Position numbers and translations under genes: made by a program
Assembly (NCBI GenBank): GCA_016795485.1
Contig: JAEUHM010000053.1
Coordinates: 1-43,408, forward strand
Length of the DNA stretch: 43,408 bases
Reading direction: 5' to 3'
Origin: Verrucomicrobiaceae bacterium
Lineage (GTDB): Bacteria > Verrucomicrobiota > Verrucomicrobiia > Verrucomicrobiales > Verrucomicrobiaceae
Notes under the pieces: generated by a model
The model's input: only the letters and a program-made list of their open reading frames with translations
Told to the model about the DNA's origin: nothing
Database searches by the model: none
Shown here: positions 1 through 9,563 of the stretch, piece by piece
How positions within the stretch are numbered: the stretch's first letter is position 1
How the letters are laid out: each line of letters begins with the position of its first letter

Positions 1-2982
1 GATGGAGTAAGGGAGTGAAGTGTCCGTGCCGAGGAGCGTGGCACCATCGTAAAAGGCCACGCTGGTGATGGCTCCATCGGTGGCGATGGCATCGGCGGTG
101 AGCGTCACATTTCCAGCGCGTGAAATGACCGCGCCATCGGCAGGCGAGGCGAGACTGACCTCCGGCGGCGTGTGGCCGTAAGAAAGGGCGAGCTGCGGGC
201 GGTTGGCGGCCGTGCTGTTTTCCCTCGAGCCGTAGGTGACGTAGCCATCGGCTGTCTGCGTGGTGGCATAGACTTTGAGGGAGACGGGGCCGCTCGCTGG
301 AACGGCGCTGGTCACGTCCGTGCTGCTGGTGGCGAGTGCGACTGGCGTCCAGGTGCTCAGCATCGCGCCTGCGGCGGGTTTGTTGTTCCAAGTGATGCCG
401 GTTTCCGTCCAGGTGTTGTCATCCACTTTCGCCACGCCATGCACGCCCGGCGTGGAGATGGTGAGGCAGGGGAGATTCAGCGTTCCGCCAAGGAAAACGC
501 CGCTGCTGACCGGCACATCGAAGCGCAGGTAAGCCTCGCGATTGAAGCCCGCGCCGCTCTTTTTGACGATCAACGAGGTCGCGGTTCCGAAGTTCGAGTT
601 TAGCGAGGCCGTGGCATCATAGACGTAGCTGTCGGCCACAGGCGTGAGATTCACGGTTTGCGGCGTGAGCTTGTAAAATCGGGCTTTGAAGGTCTTTCCG
701 GCAGATCCTGAAGTCGCGATGGTCATCGAGATGGTCGGAGAGCTCTGAGTGACGGTCACTCCTGCATCTGCGCTGACGAGTGTGCCGCCATCGAGAGCGA
801 TTTGCAGGTCGATGGTGGTGGTGTTGAGCTGCGTGGGATCGCTGACGCTCACATCAATGAAGGGGCCGTCCTCACGCACGAGCACGCTGGCCTTTTTGTT
901 CGAGGTGATGCCGCCGTAAGTAAAAGTGTTGTCGTTCCAGAAGTTCGCCGCGGTGATGCCGAGCGTGTTTTCACGCACAGCCTGCACATTGGCGTTGTTG
1001 TTGAGGACGGTGATGTGCGGCGCGGCGGCATAGTGACCGGTGCGTGTGGCGCTGCGGCCGGGGAGCAGCACATATTGATAAGTCGTGTTCGTGGGATTGC
1101 TGCCGTGCTCAAAGGTCATGCGAAGGTAGTTCCGCGTGATGGGCGTGGTGCTGCCATCGATGTCGATGTCACTCCAGGCTCCGGTGCGGGCCTCGCGCAG
1201 GGCTTTGATCGTGGGCGCGGCGGGGAAGTAATAGCCGATGTCCGAGCCGGTGACATGCCCGGCGAGATGCGCCCAGGAGGTGCTGCTCATCGCTTCCGTC
1301 CAGCCGAGGGCCGTGGACTTGGCCGTGCCATTGACGGTGAAGGCGTTGTTGCCGGTGCTGCTGAGCTTCCGCTGCTCCACGGTGGTCTCGATGGGGCGCG
1401 AGTCCGTGCTGGTGATGCCTGCGCCGAGGCAGACGATCTCGTCATCAAACATGAACCACGACTTTTTCCCCGTGAGGGTGACGCCGACGCCTTTGAACTG
1501 CATACCCGCCGCTCCAAACCTGCCCAGCGTGGCTCCACCGACCCAGGAATGCGTGGAGCGCGTGCTCTGCCCCTGCGCCCGTGGGCCGATGCTGGCCGTT
1601 TGATGTGGGAGCTTCACATGCGTGACATCCGCGGTGACGCCCGGCAGGCGGTAGTGGTCCACCGTGGCGTGGTAGGAGTCTGCGAAGGCATTGAGGTCGC
1701 CATTGTAGAGCGTGGTCTGGCCGTCGCCGGTGAACCAGCCCATCAGGTTTTCCCCGTTGATGGATTCAAAGTTTGCGATGCGGGTGGAGCACATCGTGAG
1801 GCCGAATCCATGCCCGGCACCGAGGTGGATGATGCGATCCATTTCCGCAAAGGTGTAGTGCGCCAGCAGCTCGCCACGCGGCGTGATGCCCACGTCATTC
1901 ATGAGCGCCTTCGCCAGCTCCAGCGTGGGCAGGCCGCGGCTGGTGACAAAGTTCCGCGTGTAGTCCTTCTGCGCCCACTCTTTGATCAGGCGCTTCATGC
2001 GCAGCGCATCGTCCGGCGGCGCGAACTGGGCGATCTGCAGGATGGAGTCCATCATGCCATTGCCATTTGGCGAGGCATTCGATCTACCAGCCTCGCGACC
2101 GCGCACGAGGTCGAAGACATTGCCGTTGTAGATGATGGGTTCATACGAATCGAAGATCCAGCGGTAGAGATTCGACTGCGCAGGATCGGTGATGGCCCAG
2201 GTGGAGCCGCTGAGCCAGTTCAGGATCGGGGCCATGGTGCCGATGAGGCTCGATCCATAGCCCGCGGTGTAGGGATGGTAGTCGTGCTGGATGAAGCTGC
2301 CGTCCGTGTAGTAGCCGTCGCCCGTCGTCACATAAGGAAAGACTGCACTGAAGGCATCGCGGCAGAGCACGATCTTCGCGCTACTTTTCACCAAGCAGCC
2401 GCGCACCCCCACGGCGCGGGCTTTCCACACCTTGTTCGCCTGGGTCATGTCCGGCGTGGGCACCTGAAAGTTCACGGCGTTCATGTAGTTCGTGAGTTGC
2501 GTGCTCGTGAGCTGGTCGTAGAGCAGCACGCCGATGTCCGTGAGCTGGATGGGTGTGCCGATCTCCCAGTCCCACCAGTTGTCATACTGCGCGGTGCTGG
2601 CTCCGTAGCGGTTCGCATACATCCAGTCGAGCCCGCTCACAATGTCCGCGAGCAGCGTGGCATTGCCCTGCAACGAGCAACCCGGCGTCGCATACGCCAG
2701 CGCCATGGCGCGGAGACGCGAGTAGGTGCTGGTGACATGAGAGGAGATCGTGGTGCTTGCCAGATCGCTCCACAGGAAGGTGCGCGCGGGCGATTTGTCC
2801 ATGGAGGTCCAGTTGTTGTTCGCCGTGTTCGCGATGGACGTGAGCCTGGAGGCGACATCCGCATCCAGCGTGTCATACCCGGAGCCCACGATGATGTTTT
2901 TCCACTTCAGCCGCAGGTCGTCATATTCATCCGCATGGACGAAAGAAGCGACCAGGAGAAGGACAAAGACGAAGCGTGACAT
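1..2982 (-). CDS. Polysaccharide lyase family 8 enzyme with DNRLRE and Ig-like modules, C-terminus beyond window
   Basis: The gene reads from an ATG at 2982 through 994 codons without a stop to the window edge. Residues 1-17 form a signal peptide ending FVHA. Residues about 20-340 resemble the alpha/alpha-toroid of PL8 lyases (hyaluronate, chondroitin AC and xanthan lyases). The hallmark NWWDWEIG lies at 135-142, and GYYTDGSFIQH ends at His233 and is followed by YTAGYG with Tyr242, the expected catalytic His/Tyr pair. An LVRGRE arginine motif comes later. A beta-sandwich region follows to about residue 770, then a DNRLRE-type adhesive module (about 776-930) and the start of an Ig-like domain (from about 936). 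PL8 enzymes cleave uronic-acid-containing polysaccharides by beta-elimination. The enzyme is probably secreted or surface-bound. The exact substrate cannot be told from sequence. The family call is firm; the C-terminal length is unknown. Confidence 0.9.
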   Translation of the reverse strand, partial: MSRFVFVLLLVASFVHADEYDDLRLKWKNIIVGSGYDTLDADVASRLTSIANTANNNWTSMDKSPARTFLWSDLASTTISSHVTSTYSRLRAMALAYATPGCSLQGNATLLADIVSGLDWMYANRYGASTAQYDNWWDWEIGTPIQLTDIGVLLYDQLTSTQLTNYMNAVNFQVPTPDMTQANKVWKARAVGVRGCLVKSSAKIVLCRDAFSAVFPYVTTGDGYYTDGSFIQHDYHPYTAGYGSSLIGTMAPILNWLSGSTWAITDPAQSNLYRWIFDSYEPIIYNGNVFDLVRGREAGRSNASPNGNGMMDSILQIAQFAPPDDALRMKRLIKEWAQKDYTRNFVTSRGLPTLELAKALMNDVGITPRGELLAHYTFAEMDRIIHLGAGHGFGLTMCSTRIANFESINGENLMGWFTGDGQTTLYNGDLNAFADSYHATVDHYRLPGVTADVTHVKLPHQTASIGPRAQGQSTRSTHSWVGGATLGRFGAAGMQFKGVGVTLTGKKSWFMFDDEIVCLGAGITSTDSRPIETTVEQRKLSSTGNNAFTVNGTAKSTALGWTEAMSSTSWAHLAGHVTGSDIGYYFPAAPTIKALREARTGAWSDIDIDGSTTPITRNYLRMTFEHGSNPTNTTYQYVLLPGRSATRTGHYAAAPHITVLNNNANVQAVRENTLGITAANFWNDNTFTYGGITSNKKASVLVREDGPFIDVSVSDPTQLNTTTIDLQIALDGGTLVSADAGVTVTQSSPTISMTIATSGSAGKTFKARFYKLTPQTVNLTPVADSYVYDATASLNSNFGTATSLIVKKSGAGFNREAYLRFDVPVSSGVFLGGTLNLPCLTISTPGVHGVAKVDDNTWTETGITWNNKPAAGAMLSTWTPVALATSSTDVTSAVPASGPVSLKVYATTQTADGYVTYGSRENSTAANRPQLALSYGHTPPEVSLASPADGAVISRAGNVTLTADAIATDGAITSVAFYDGATLLGTDTSLPYSI

Positions 2983-3174
2983 GTTGGGCAGCTTCAATAT
3001 CAAACAGGCTCCAAGAGTGGAAGTCTAATCCACAACGCTGGACTCAATCCGATTCAAGATGACTCGGTATGTGTCGCTGGTGACTTCATCTTTGCGGTGT
3101 CAATTGGCACTGTGTGACCCAGTGGGTGGGAATCGTCGGTATAGGAAGCCGTGACAACATCCCCACTCCACACT

Positions 3175-5907
3175 TCACGGACTGACCACCACAAGCCGAA
3201 CAAATCGGCGGCCAGTGGTTCCGATGGGGATCGTAGCTTTCACGGTCTGTATGGTGCCGTTGTCAGTGAGGATGGTTTGAGTGACACCGGTCTCACTCCA
3301 GTCGAGGTCGTTGAGCGTCTCTGTCCAGGGTACTTGGAACGTGTAGCCAGCGTCTACAGCGGTCTTTGCACGGGTGAAGGTGAACTCAATGGTGCCTCCA
3401 TTGACAATGGTTTGAGTCGGGAGCGTGCTGTTGGAGGTGGGATTCAGATTGAGGGCGAACTCCAGTTGGTTCGTAAGGCCGTCATGATCGGAGTCGGCGT
3501 CATCGGCGGCGTCACCGGTGTTGGTGGTGATGCCAAACCACGATAGTCTCCACGACTCGATCGCGCTGAGGCCACCGGTGCCTGTGCCGGTCAGCGTGAT
3601 GTCAAAGGGGCTCTCGTTCGCATCGTTGCTGGCGATGTGGAGGGCTGCATTGCGTGCACCGCTGCCTGCGCCCGTGAAGGTAATGGTGAAGGTGGTGCCG
3701 GTGTTGTCTTCGAGAGCGGAGGGGACCGCGCTAACGGTGAAGTCGCTGCTGTTCGTACCGTCTTTGGTGGCGCTGAGATTGAGCAGAGGGATGGTTCCTA
3801 TGCTGCGCAAGGTGAAGGTCAGCGTGCCGCCGGTGCCGAAGTCGATGCTCGCGCTGCCATCGACGAGGTTCGTGCTCACGGGTTGCTCGATGGCGATCTC
3901 GGGCGTGAGCGGGTAGCTGCCGATGTAGCTGGAGCTGGGGGCCACCAAGTTAAAGCCTTCAGGGATGTCGGCCCAGCCAGCTTGGGTGAAGCTGCCGGTG
4001 ACGAATAACTCATCACCCAGGACGGTCATGTCCCACACGTCCCAGCTCGGGCCGCCGCCCACCTCTTCCCAGGTGCTGCCGTTCCATTCACGGAGGTATT
4101 CACTATCGACTTGGGTGCCTGCGTAGAGCAGACCATGCGTGTATTTGAGCACGTTGACCGAACCATACACGCCCGTGCCGAGCGCGCTCCAGGTGCTGCC
4201 GTTCCATCGCGCGACGTGGTTGTCACAGGGCACGCCGTTGATGGAAGTGAAGTAGCCGCCGATGACGAGGTCATTGCCCATGGCGATCATCGTTTGCACC
4301 AAGGGATTGATGTTGGCGGTATGCGTGACCCACGCGCTGCCGTTCCATTGCAGGATGTGGCTGCTCTGCACCTGATCAACGCCCACCAGTTCATTGTTGA
4401 AGGTGGAGGCGTAGAGCTGGCTGCCCACTTGGCAGATGGATTGCACCAGCGAGTCAGCATTCAGCGTGATGCCCGCGCCTGCATCGCTCCAGGTCGTGCC
4501 ATTCCATTTGGCGATGTGGTTGATGGGAGTGCCGTTCACCGATGAAAAGTTGCCAACGATGTAGAGCGCTCCTCCGATGCTCGCGGGGGTGCCCATGGAG
4601 GTGCCTTCCAGCGTTCCGATGGTCGCCCAAGTGGTGCCGGTCAGCTTCGCGACGTTAAAGTGATATGGTGGCGCGGGTTCATCGACCCAGTAGTAGGCAT
4701 ACAACTCGCCGTTGTGCACGACGAGTGTCGAAAAGGGAGGTGCGCCTGGCAATGCCGACCAAGTGTTCGTGGGATTGTCGTAGCAGGCCACACCGTTGGC
4801 AGCGATGTTGCCTGCTGCGGTGAAGCCGCCGCTGACGTAAATTTTGCCATTCAGCTCGACGATGGAATAGCCGTCGGCATTGAGGCCTCCATCGAGATCT
4901 TCAAAGATCGATGACCAAGCGCTGCCGTTCCAGCGGGCAAGATGGGGAGTCTTCACGCCATCGGTCACGGTGAAGTCACCGCCAGCAAACAACGAGCCGC
5001 CGACACTCGCGAGCATCGTCAGATAGTTCGTGACGCCAGTGGTGCCCACGGTTTGCCACGCGCTGCCATCCCAGCGTTCGAGGTAGTTCGTGAATTGGCC
5101 GCCCACATACACATCACTGCCGACCACGGCGATCTCCGTGGCGACTTCATCAAAGGTCTTCAGCGTGGTCCATGCCGTGCCATTCCAGTGACGGCAATCT
5201 GTGTTGGTGACGATATAGACGCTGTTGGCGTTCTGCACGGCGATGCCGCCGATGCCGCCCGTCGTGGGGCCGACATTGCTCCACGTGCTGCCATCCCACT
5301 TTTGCACCTGCGTGCCACGCCCGACAAAAAGCTCAGTGCCCACCACGGCGAGACCGCCGGTGGGGACGCTGGTACTATTGAAGCCTGCCCCCACGGCCAG
5401 CCATGTGCTGCCGTCCCATTTCGCCAGTCTCGATGTCAGCCCTACGCCACCCACGGAGCTGAAAGTGCCGCCGATGAACAACTCCGAGCCGAGCACCGCC
5501 ATCGCATTCACGCTGCCATTGGCCCCGCTGCCGAGTGCTGACCACGCGCTGCCATTCCACTTTGCCACACGGCTGGCGATCACTCCATCCACTGCGGTGA
5601 AGGTGCCGCCGATATAGACATCCGTGCCGAGCACCGCCACCGCATTGACGATGAGTGTGCCACCCGTCAAGCCAGCGCCCAGCGGCGTCACGGTGCCGGT
5701 GGTTTTGTCCACCCGTGCAATGCCTATTGCCGCCACTCCCGCGAGCTGGGTGAACGATCCACCGACGTAATAAGCATCCGCCGTCTCCGCGACGGAATAG
5801 ACTGTGCCGACGGTGTTTGCCGCCGGGAAGTTCGGCGACCAGTTTTGGGGCAGTTGGGCGAGGGCGCTTAAGGTGATGAAGAAAAAGGTAAAGAGGATGT
5901 ATTTCAT
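3175..5907 (-). CDS. Secreted WNGSAW-repeat (propeller-like) protein with choice-of-anchor D domain
   Basis: This is a 910-residue exported protein. The ATG at 5907 was chosen over one 33 codons upstream because it starts a clean signal peptide (MKYILFTFFF..., cleavage after about LSALA). About 13 repeats of roughly 50 residues follow, each with a core like VAKWNGSAWSALG and a VGGxF turn, as in Kelch or galactose-oxidase-like propellers. After them comes an all-beta segment of the choice-of-anchor D type (about residues 680-790). A tail with WRLSWFG and an acidic DSDHDGL calcium-loop-like motif then resembles the C-terminal segment of many verrucomicrobial secreted proteins. No catalytic motif was seen, so a binding or surface role is inferred. 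It diverges from the ECF sigma gene and carries an ECF-like promoter motif 27 bp upstream of its start. Confidence 0.8.
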   Translation of the reverse strand: MKYILFTFFFITLSALAQLPQNWSPNFPAANTVGTVYSVAETADAYYVGGSFTQLAGVAAIGIARVDKTTGTVTPLGAGLTGGTLIVNAVAVLGTDVYIGGTFTAVDGVIASRVAKWNGSAWSALGSGANGSVNAMAVLGSELFIGGTFSSVGGVGLTSRLAKWDGSTWLAVGAGFNSTSVPTGGLAVVGTELFVGRGTQVQKWDGSTWSNVGPTTGGIGGIAVQNANSVYIVTNTDCRHWNGTAWTTLKTFDEVATEIAVVGSDVYVGGQFTNYLERWDGSAWQTVGTTGVTNYLTMLASVGGSLFAGGDFTVTDGVKTPHLARWNGSAWSSIFEDLDGGLNADGYSIVELNGKIYVSGGFTAAGNIAANGVACYDNPTNTWSALPGAPPFSTLVVHNGELYAYYWVDEPAPPYHFNVAKLTGTTWATIGTLEGTSMGTPASIGGALYIVGNFSSVNGTPINHIAKWNGTTWSDAGAGITLNADSLVQSICQVGSQLYASTFNNELVGVDQVQSSHILQWNGSAWVTHTANINPLVQTMIAMGNDLVIGGYFTSINGVPCDNHVARWNGSTWSALGTGVYGSVNVLKYTHGLLYAGTQVDSEYLREWNGSTWEEVGGGPSWDVWDMTVLGDELFVTGSFTQAGWADIPEGFNLVAPSSSYIGSYPLTPEIAIEQPVSTNLVDGSASIDFGTGGTLTFTLRSIGTIPLLNLSATKDGTNSSDFTVSAVPSALEDNTGTTFTITFTGAGSGARNAALHIASNDANESPFDITLTGTGTGGLSAIESWRLSWFGITTNTGDAADDADSDHDGLTNQLEFALNLNPTSNSTLPTQTIVNGGTIEFTFTRAKTAVDAGYTFQVPWTETLNDLDWSETGVTQTILTDNGTIQTVKATIPIGTTGRRFVRLVVVSP
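4060..5735 (-). repeat. Coding tandem repeats, about 13 WNGSAW units
   Basis: Degenerate units of about 150 bp encode the W-N/D-G-S/T-x-W motif. On the plus strand they show as recurring gctgccgttccat-like blocks, for example near 4075, 4195, 4340 and 4922. The boundaries are approximate. The units are similar but not identical, so they are an evolved protein repeat and not a recent DNA duplication. Confidence 0.75.
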
Positions 5908-5933
5908 GCAGCTAAGAAGGGGTTCTGCGGCAT

Positions 5934-5962
5934 GAAGCCCTGTCAGTGGTGCAGAGGTTACA
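5934..5962 (-). promoter_or_regulatory. Putative ECF-type promoter for the WNGSAW-repeat gene
   Basis: Read on the minus strand, TGTAACC at 5962-5956 is followed after 12 bases by ACAGGGCTTC ending at 5934. TGTAAC is a typical ECF -35 shape, and the 16-bp distance to GGGCT fits a -10. The same two blocks occur at the same spacing before the other secreted propeller gene (6742-6770). The motif ends 27 bp before the chosen start codon. The promoter role is inferred from the shared pattern. Confidence 0.5.
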
Positions 5963-6015
5963 AAATGATCGTTTTCGTTGTAGATTGGGCTTAGAATGAG
6001 CTTCAAACAACGCTC

Positions 6016-6723
6016 ATGCCTTCACGCGCTCCCTTTCCCGCCACTGCTTGGACTCAGGTGTTGATGGCCCAGAGCGAAGCGCCGGAGTCGTGCGAGGCTT
6101 TGGAGGATATTTGCAAGGCGTATTGGCCCGCAATCTATACCTATCTCCGAGCTTTGGGATGTGAACGGGAGGAAGCACGGGACTTCACGCAGGATTTTCT
6201 TTGCGGCTTCATTGCGGACGGCGGTTTGCATCGGGTCGCGCCAGACCGGGGGAAACTGCGAAGCTACATGATGCAAGCAGTGCGCAATCACCTCGCCAAC
6301 GCTCGTCGTGATGCCGCGCGGCTGAAGCGCGGTGGTGGCCGTGAGATTGTGTCAATGAATGACCTGGAGGCCTTTGATGTGCCCGCCGCACCTGAGGTGG
6401 CGGACGCGTGGTTTGATCGGCGATGGGCTTGGGCCGTGCTCAGCCGAGCGATGTTGCGAATGGAAGCTTACTATAGGGATCGCGGACGTAAGTTGCTCTA
6501 TGAGGCCCTCAAGTCTGGCTTGGCTAGCCAGGAGCTCTTGAAATCCTATGCCGAGATCGGCGCGACTCTGGGAATGACCGAGGGGCATGTGAAGATTGAG
6601 ATGCACCGTGCGCGTAAGCGGCTGGCGGAGGAACTTCGCTCGGAAGTGGCATCTACGCTCGATGCGGGTGGGGATGTGGAGACGGAACTGCGCTATCTGC
6701 TCGGCGTGCTGGGTGGAAGTTGA
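6016..6723 (+). CDS. ECF-type RNA polymerase sigma factor
   Basis: This 235-residue protein has the layout of the sigma-70/ECF group common in Planctomycetes and Verrucomicrobia: an N-terminal TAWTQVL motif, region 2 (about residues 27-100) with AYWPAIYTYLR, EEARDFTQDF and GKLRSYMMQAV, a KRGGG linker, and region 4 (about 165-210) with the helix-turn-helix SYAEIGATLGMTEGHVKIEM. No anti-sigma gene lies nearby. Instead a Ser/Thr kinase gene lies 2.8 kb downstream on the same strand, an arrangement known for kinase-controlled ECF factors such as EcfP/PknT. It diverges from the WNGSAW-repeat gene across 108 bp. Likely targets are the two flanking secreted-protein genes, which share a promoter-like motif. 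The family call is firm; the regulon and its control are inference. Confidence 0.9.
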   Translation: MPSRAPFPATAWTQVLMAQSEAPESCEALEDICKAYWPAIYTYLRALGCEREEARDFTQDFLCGFIADGGLHRVAPDRGKLRSYMMQAVRNHLANARRDAARLKRGGGREIVSMNDLEAFDVPAAPEVADAWFDRRWAWAVLSRAMLRMEAYYRDRGRKLLYEALKSGLASQELLKSYAEIGATLGMTEGHVKIEMHRARKRLAEELRSEVASTLDAGGDVETELRYLLGVLGGS

Positions 6724-6741
6724 AGATTTTTTGCCCGCTGC

Positions 6742-6770
6742 TGTAACCCGGCCTGCGAAAACGGGGCTGC
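6742..6770 (+). promoter_or_regulatory. Putative ECF-type promoter for the FG-GAP gene
   Basis: TGTAACC at 6742-6748 is followed after 12 bases by ACGGGGCTGC ending at 6770. It matches the block upstream of the divergent secreted gene (5934-5962) in 7 of 7 and 8 of 10 positions at identical spacing. It lies in the 63-bp gap between the sigma gene and the FG-GAP gene, 16 bp before the ATG, which would give a very short leader. Confidence 0.5.
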
Positions 6771-6786
6771 TTCTCGTGAGCACCCC

Positions 6787-9513
6787 ATGAAAAATTGTTC
6801 TTCACTTCTTTGTTACGCCCTCTGCGCACTTTCGTTTGTGGGTAACCTTCAAGCATCGCAGCCTGGATCGCTAAAGTTGTATCCCCCGACCTCGCCAGGG
6901 CACAGTGGTGGGGCTGCAGGCACTGCGGTGGCCACCTCAGAAAAATATACACTCGTAGGCGCACCGAATGACAGCGTGAGTTTCAACAACGGTGGAGCGG
7001 TGCATGTTTTTGACGCGATCAGTGGCAAGCGGGTTCGGACGCTGCGGCCTGCGGCGGCGGATGGTGGGGCGGAGGAAAAGTTCGGCAGTGCGATCGCAAT
7101 AAGCGGCACCTATGCGCTGATCGGAGCGCCTGGAGACGACAACTTTGTCGCTGTCGGTGCGGGCTCGGTCTATCTGTTTGATCTGGTGACGGGCAAGCAG
7201 TTGCTCAGAACGGTCTCGGGCGTGGGTACGGCAGGCGAGGCGTTTGGAGCCTCCGTCGCGTTTGAGGGCAACTATGCGGCGGTCGGTGCGCCAGGGGATG
7301 ATGCCTTTGGCACTCATGCAGGCTCGGTCTGGGTGTTGAAGTTCGATTTGGTGGGGAAGACGGTGCTTTCGAATGTTCGTGTCGGTGGCAACGACACAGA
7401 TGCTGATGATGCACTGGGCACATCGGTGGCGATTCAAGGCAGCATCGTGCTTGCTGGTGCGCCGGGCGCGAATAGCAACAAGGGCGGGGCCTATTTGTTT
7501 AGCATCCCGACCTCCACCCAGATCAGTAAGGTCGAAGCAAGTGACGGTGTCGCCAATGATGCGTTCGGCACCTCGGTGGCTATGTGCGGCAGCCTGATGA
7601 TGATTGGTGCGCCTGGTGCGATGAAAGCTTCAGAGTTGTTAGGTGCCGTGTATGTCATGCGCACCGATGACCGTTCGGAGATGGCCAAGCTAACGGGCGA
7701 AATCGGACAAACTGACACGGGCTTTGGCGAAATCTTGGCTGCGAGCGGCGACTTCCTGCTGGTGGGCGCGCCGCACCAGGAGAATGGCACGGTGCACGTC
7801 TTCCACACCAGTTCTGGTGAGTTGCTCGCGCAATTGACAGCGCCAGATGCACAGGTTGGCTATGACTTCGGTGCCTCCGTGGGTTTGTTGGGGAATGCCG
7901 TTGTGGTCGGCGCGACGGGCATTGATTTGCCGGGCAGTTCCGGTGATGGCGGTGGTTATTTGTATACCGCGCTTGCTACGGAAGTGGGTTCCGAGATCGT
8001 TCTGGAGACCAAGTCACCCGCCGCTGAAGTCTACGATGCTACCTACAACGTGCTGACTAGCTTTACCTTGGCGAGCGATGGTGCACCTGTGACCTTTGGC
8101 ACTTTGGCTGGGGCTGGTGCCGTTTCTGGCACCACTACGGCATTGTGGCGGCAGATTGCGGGCTACCAGCGACTGAAGTTGCGCACAGGTGATCTCTTGG
8201 ATGCGCTGAAGGTGACATCAATGATCCAAACGCTGCCGACCGCAGGCACAGCCATGATTTGCCAAGTCAAGGGCAGCGGCACGGGCATCACATCGGTGAA
8301 CGATGTGGGCATCTACAACACCGAGGGAGCTTCAGGCACCTTCATTCGCGAAGGCGATGAGCTGACTACGGGGGGCCTCAGTGGGCAGAAAATCAATGTC
8401 ATGGGCCAGATGGTCACGAGCGACTCCGCTAGCAGGGTGGCCTTCTACACCACTCTGAAGACAGGCACCGCGACTGTGACGTCGTCGAATGATTCCGCGA
8501 TTATTTTGCAGGACTTCGTGTCCGCCTCCACCCGCAGCACCGCACGCGAGGGCGATGGCGCGTCCAGCGGCTTGCTTACTTTAGGCCAGATCACGGCAAG
8601 GCCCACCTATGCAAGCGATCGCCTGCTGTTCCCGGCGGCCTTGGTTGCTGCCACCAATCCCGTGACCACTGCGGACAATGCGGCCCTGCTAACCTGCACT
8701 GGGAACAACGCCGCTGTTCCTGGCATTCACGCGCGCAAAGGTTTCTCGGCGGGCGTCACGGGCGGTCTTTATAGTGCATTCCTTGGCGAATCTCTGCTGG
8801 CTGCGGATGACACCTTCATCTACCGCGCCACCATGACTGGCGTGCCGACAACGGAGAATGAGGCTATCTGGCGCGGCGATGGTGTGACCCCGGCCTTGCA
8901 GGAGGGCAAGGAGAACGCCGGTCTGCCCACGGGCGTGAAGATTAGCAAGTTCCTGCGTTACTGGCTGATGAACAATCGGCAGGTGCTCGCGCATGTCACA
9001 CTGATTGGCACTGGAGTGACCGCGGCAAACGATGGTGCGATCGTGCGGCTCAACGGCTTCGACGTCTTGAAAGTGCTCGCTCGTGAAAGTGACTATGCGC
9101 CAGGGTGCGCTGGAGTAAAATACAGTGTATTCCAGGAGATGGACGCGGACCCAACATCAGGCATGTATGGCTTTGTTTCCTCCCTCACTGGTGGCGCGGC
9201 CGCTGCGAACCAGGCGTTCTTCTCAGGCAGCCTGATGAATGCCACCGGCAGCTCGGGCGCAGATGCCGAGCTGCAGATGCCAAGGATGCAACTGCGCAAA
9301 GGCACGATCCAGGCACTGTTTGGCACTACCACGACGATTACGAGCATCGACATGACCTTGCCGGTGGATACAACTGGCTCCGGTTTTCGCGGTCTCGGCA
9401 GCTGTGTTCGAGGCAACCACGTTGCGATGGTGCTGACCCTGGCGAATGGCAAAAAAATGGCGCTGAACTGGGAAGACCCCATTGCCTATGGAGGTAACAG
9501 CGGCAGCCCATAG
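6787..9513 (+). CDS. Secreted FG-GAP seven-repeat protein with ND-repeat C-terminal half
   Basis: This 908-residue protein starts with a signal peptide (MKNCSSLLCYALCALSF..., cleavage near QAS). Residues about 40-395 hold seven FG-GAP-like repeats, each with a core of the form SVAxxGxxxLxGAPG followed by GxVxVF. Seven such units make one integrin-alpha-like beta-propeller. The second half (about 400-900) has repeats with VNDVGIY, SNDSAII, ADNAALL and ENEAIW cores, resembling the region I remember being called DUF7453. No enzyme motif was seen. It follows the sigma gene by 63 bp, with its own promoter-like motif in that gap, and is followed 50 bp later by the kinase. A surface-exposed binding or sensor role is inferred. 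Confidence 0.8.
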   Translation: MKNCSSLLCYALCALSFVGNLQASQPGSLKLYPPTSPGHSGGAAGTAVATSEKYTLVGAPNDSVSFNNGGAVHVFDAISGKRVRTLRPAAADGGAEEKFGSAIAISGTYALIGAPGDDNFVAVGAGSVYLFDLVTGKQLLRTVSGVGTAGEAFGASVAFEGNYAAVGAPGDDAFGTHAGSVWVLKFDLVGKTVLSNVRVGGNDTDADDALGTSVAIQGSIVLAGAPGANSNKGGAYLFSIPTSTQISKVEASDGVANDAFGTSVAMCGSLMMIGAPGAMKASELLGAVYVMRTDDRSEMAKLTGEIGQTDTGFGEILAASGDFLLVGAPHQENGTVHVFHTSSGELLAQLTAPDAQVGYDFGASVGLLGNAVVVGATGIDLPGSSGDGGGYLYTALATEVGSEIVLETKSPAAEVYDATYNVLTSFTLASDGAPVTFGTLAGAGAVSGTTTALWRQIAGYQRLKLRTGDLLDALKVTSMIQTLPTAGTAMICQVKGSGTGITSVNDVGIYNTEGASGTFIREGDELTTGGLSGQKINVMGQMVTSDSASRVAFYTTLKTGTATVTSSNDSAIILQDFVSASTRSTAREGDGASSGLLTLGQITARPTYASDRLLFPAALVAATNPVTTADNAALLTCTGNNAAVPGIHARKGFSAGVTGGLYSAFLGESLLAADDTFIYRATMTGVPTTENEAIWRGDGVTPALQEGKENAGLPTGVKISKFLRYWLMNNRQVLAHVTLIGTGVTAANDGAIVRLNGFDVLKVLARESDYAPGCAGVKYSVFQEMDADPTSGMYGFVSSLTGGAAAANQAFFSGSLMNATGSSGADAELQMPRMQLRKGTIQALFGTTTTITSIDMTLPVDTTGSGFRGLGSCVRGNHVAMVLTLANGKKMALNWEDPIAYGGNSGSP

Positions 9514-9563
9514 TTCGCGATTGCAGACCTCGCTATTTCTCGGTTCGTCTGCATCTCCCTCGC

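Noticed and set aside
802..2979. A 725-codon open frame on the plus strand
   Set aside because: It is antisense to the PL8 lyase, whose catalytic motifs, signal peptide and modules are clear; the frame has no recognisable domain and reflects GC-rich codon usage.
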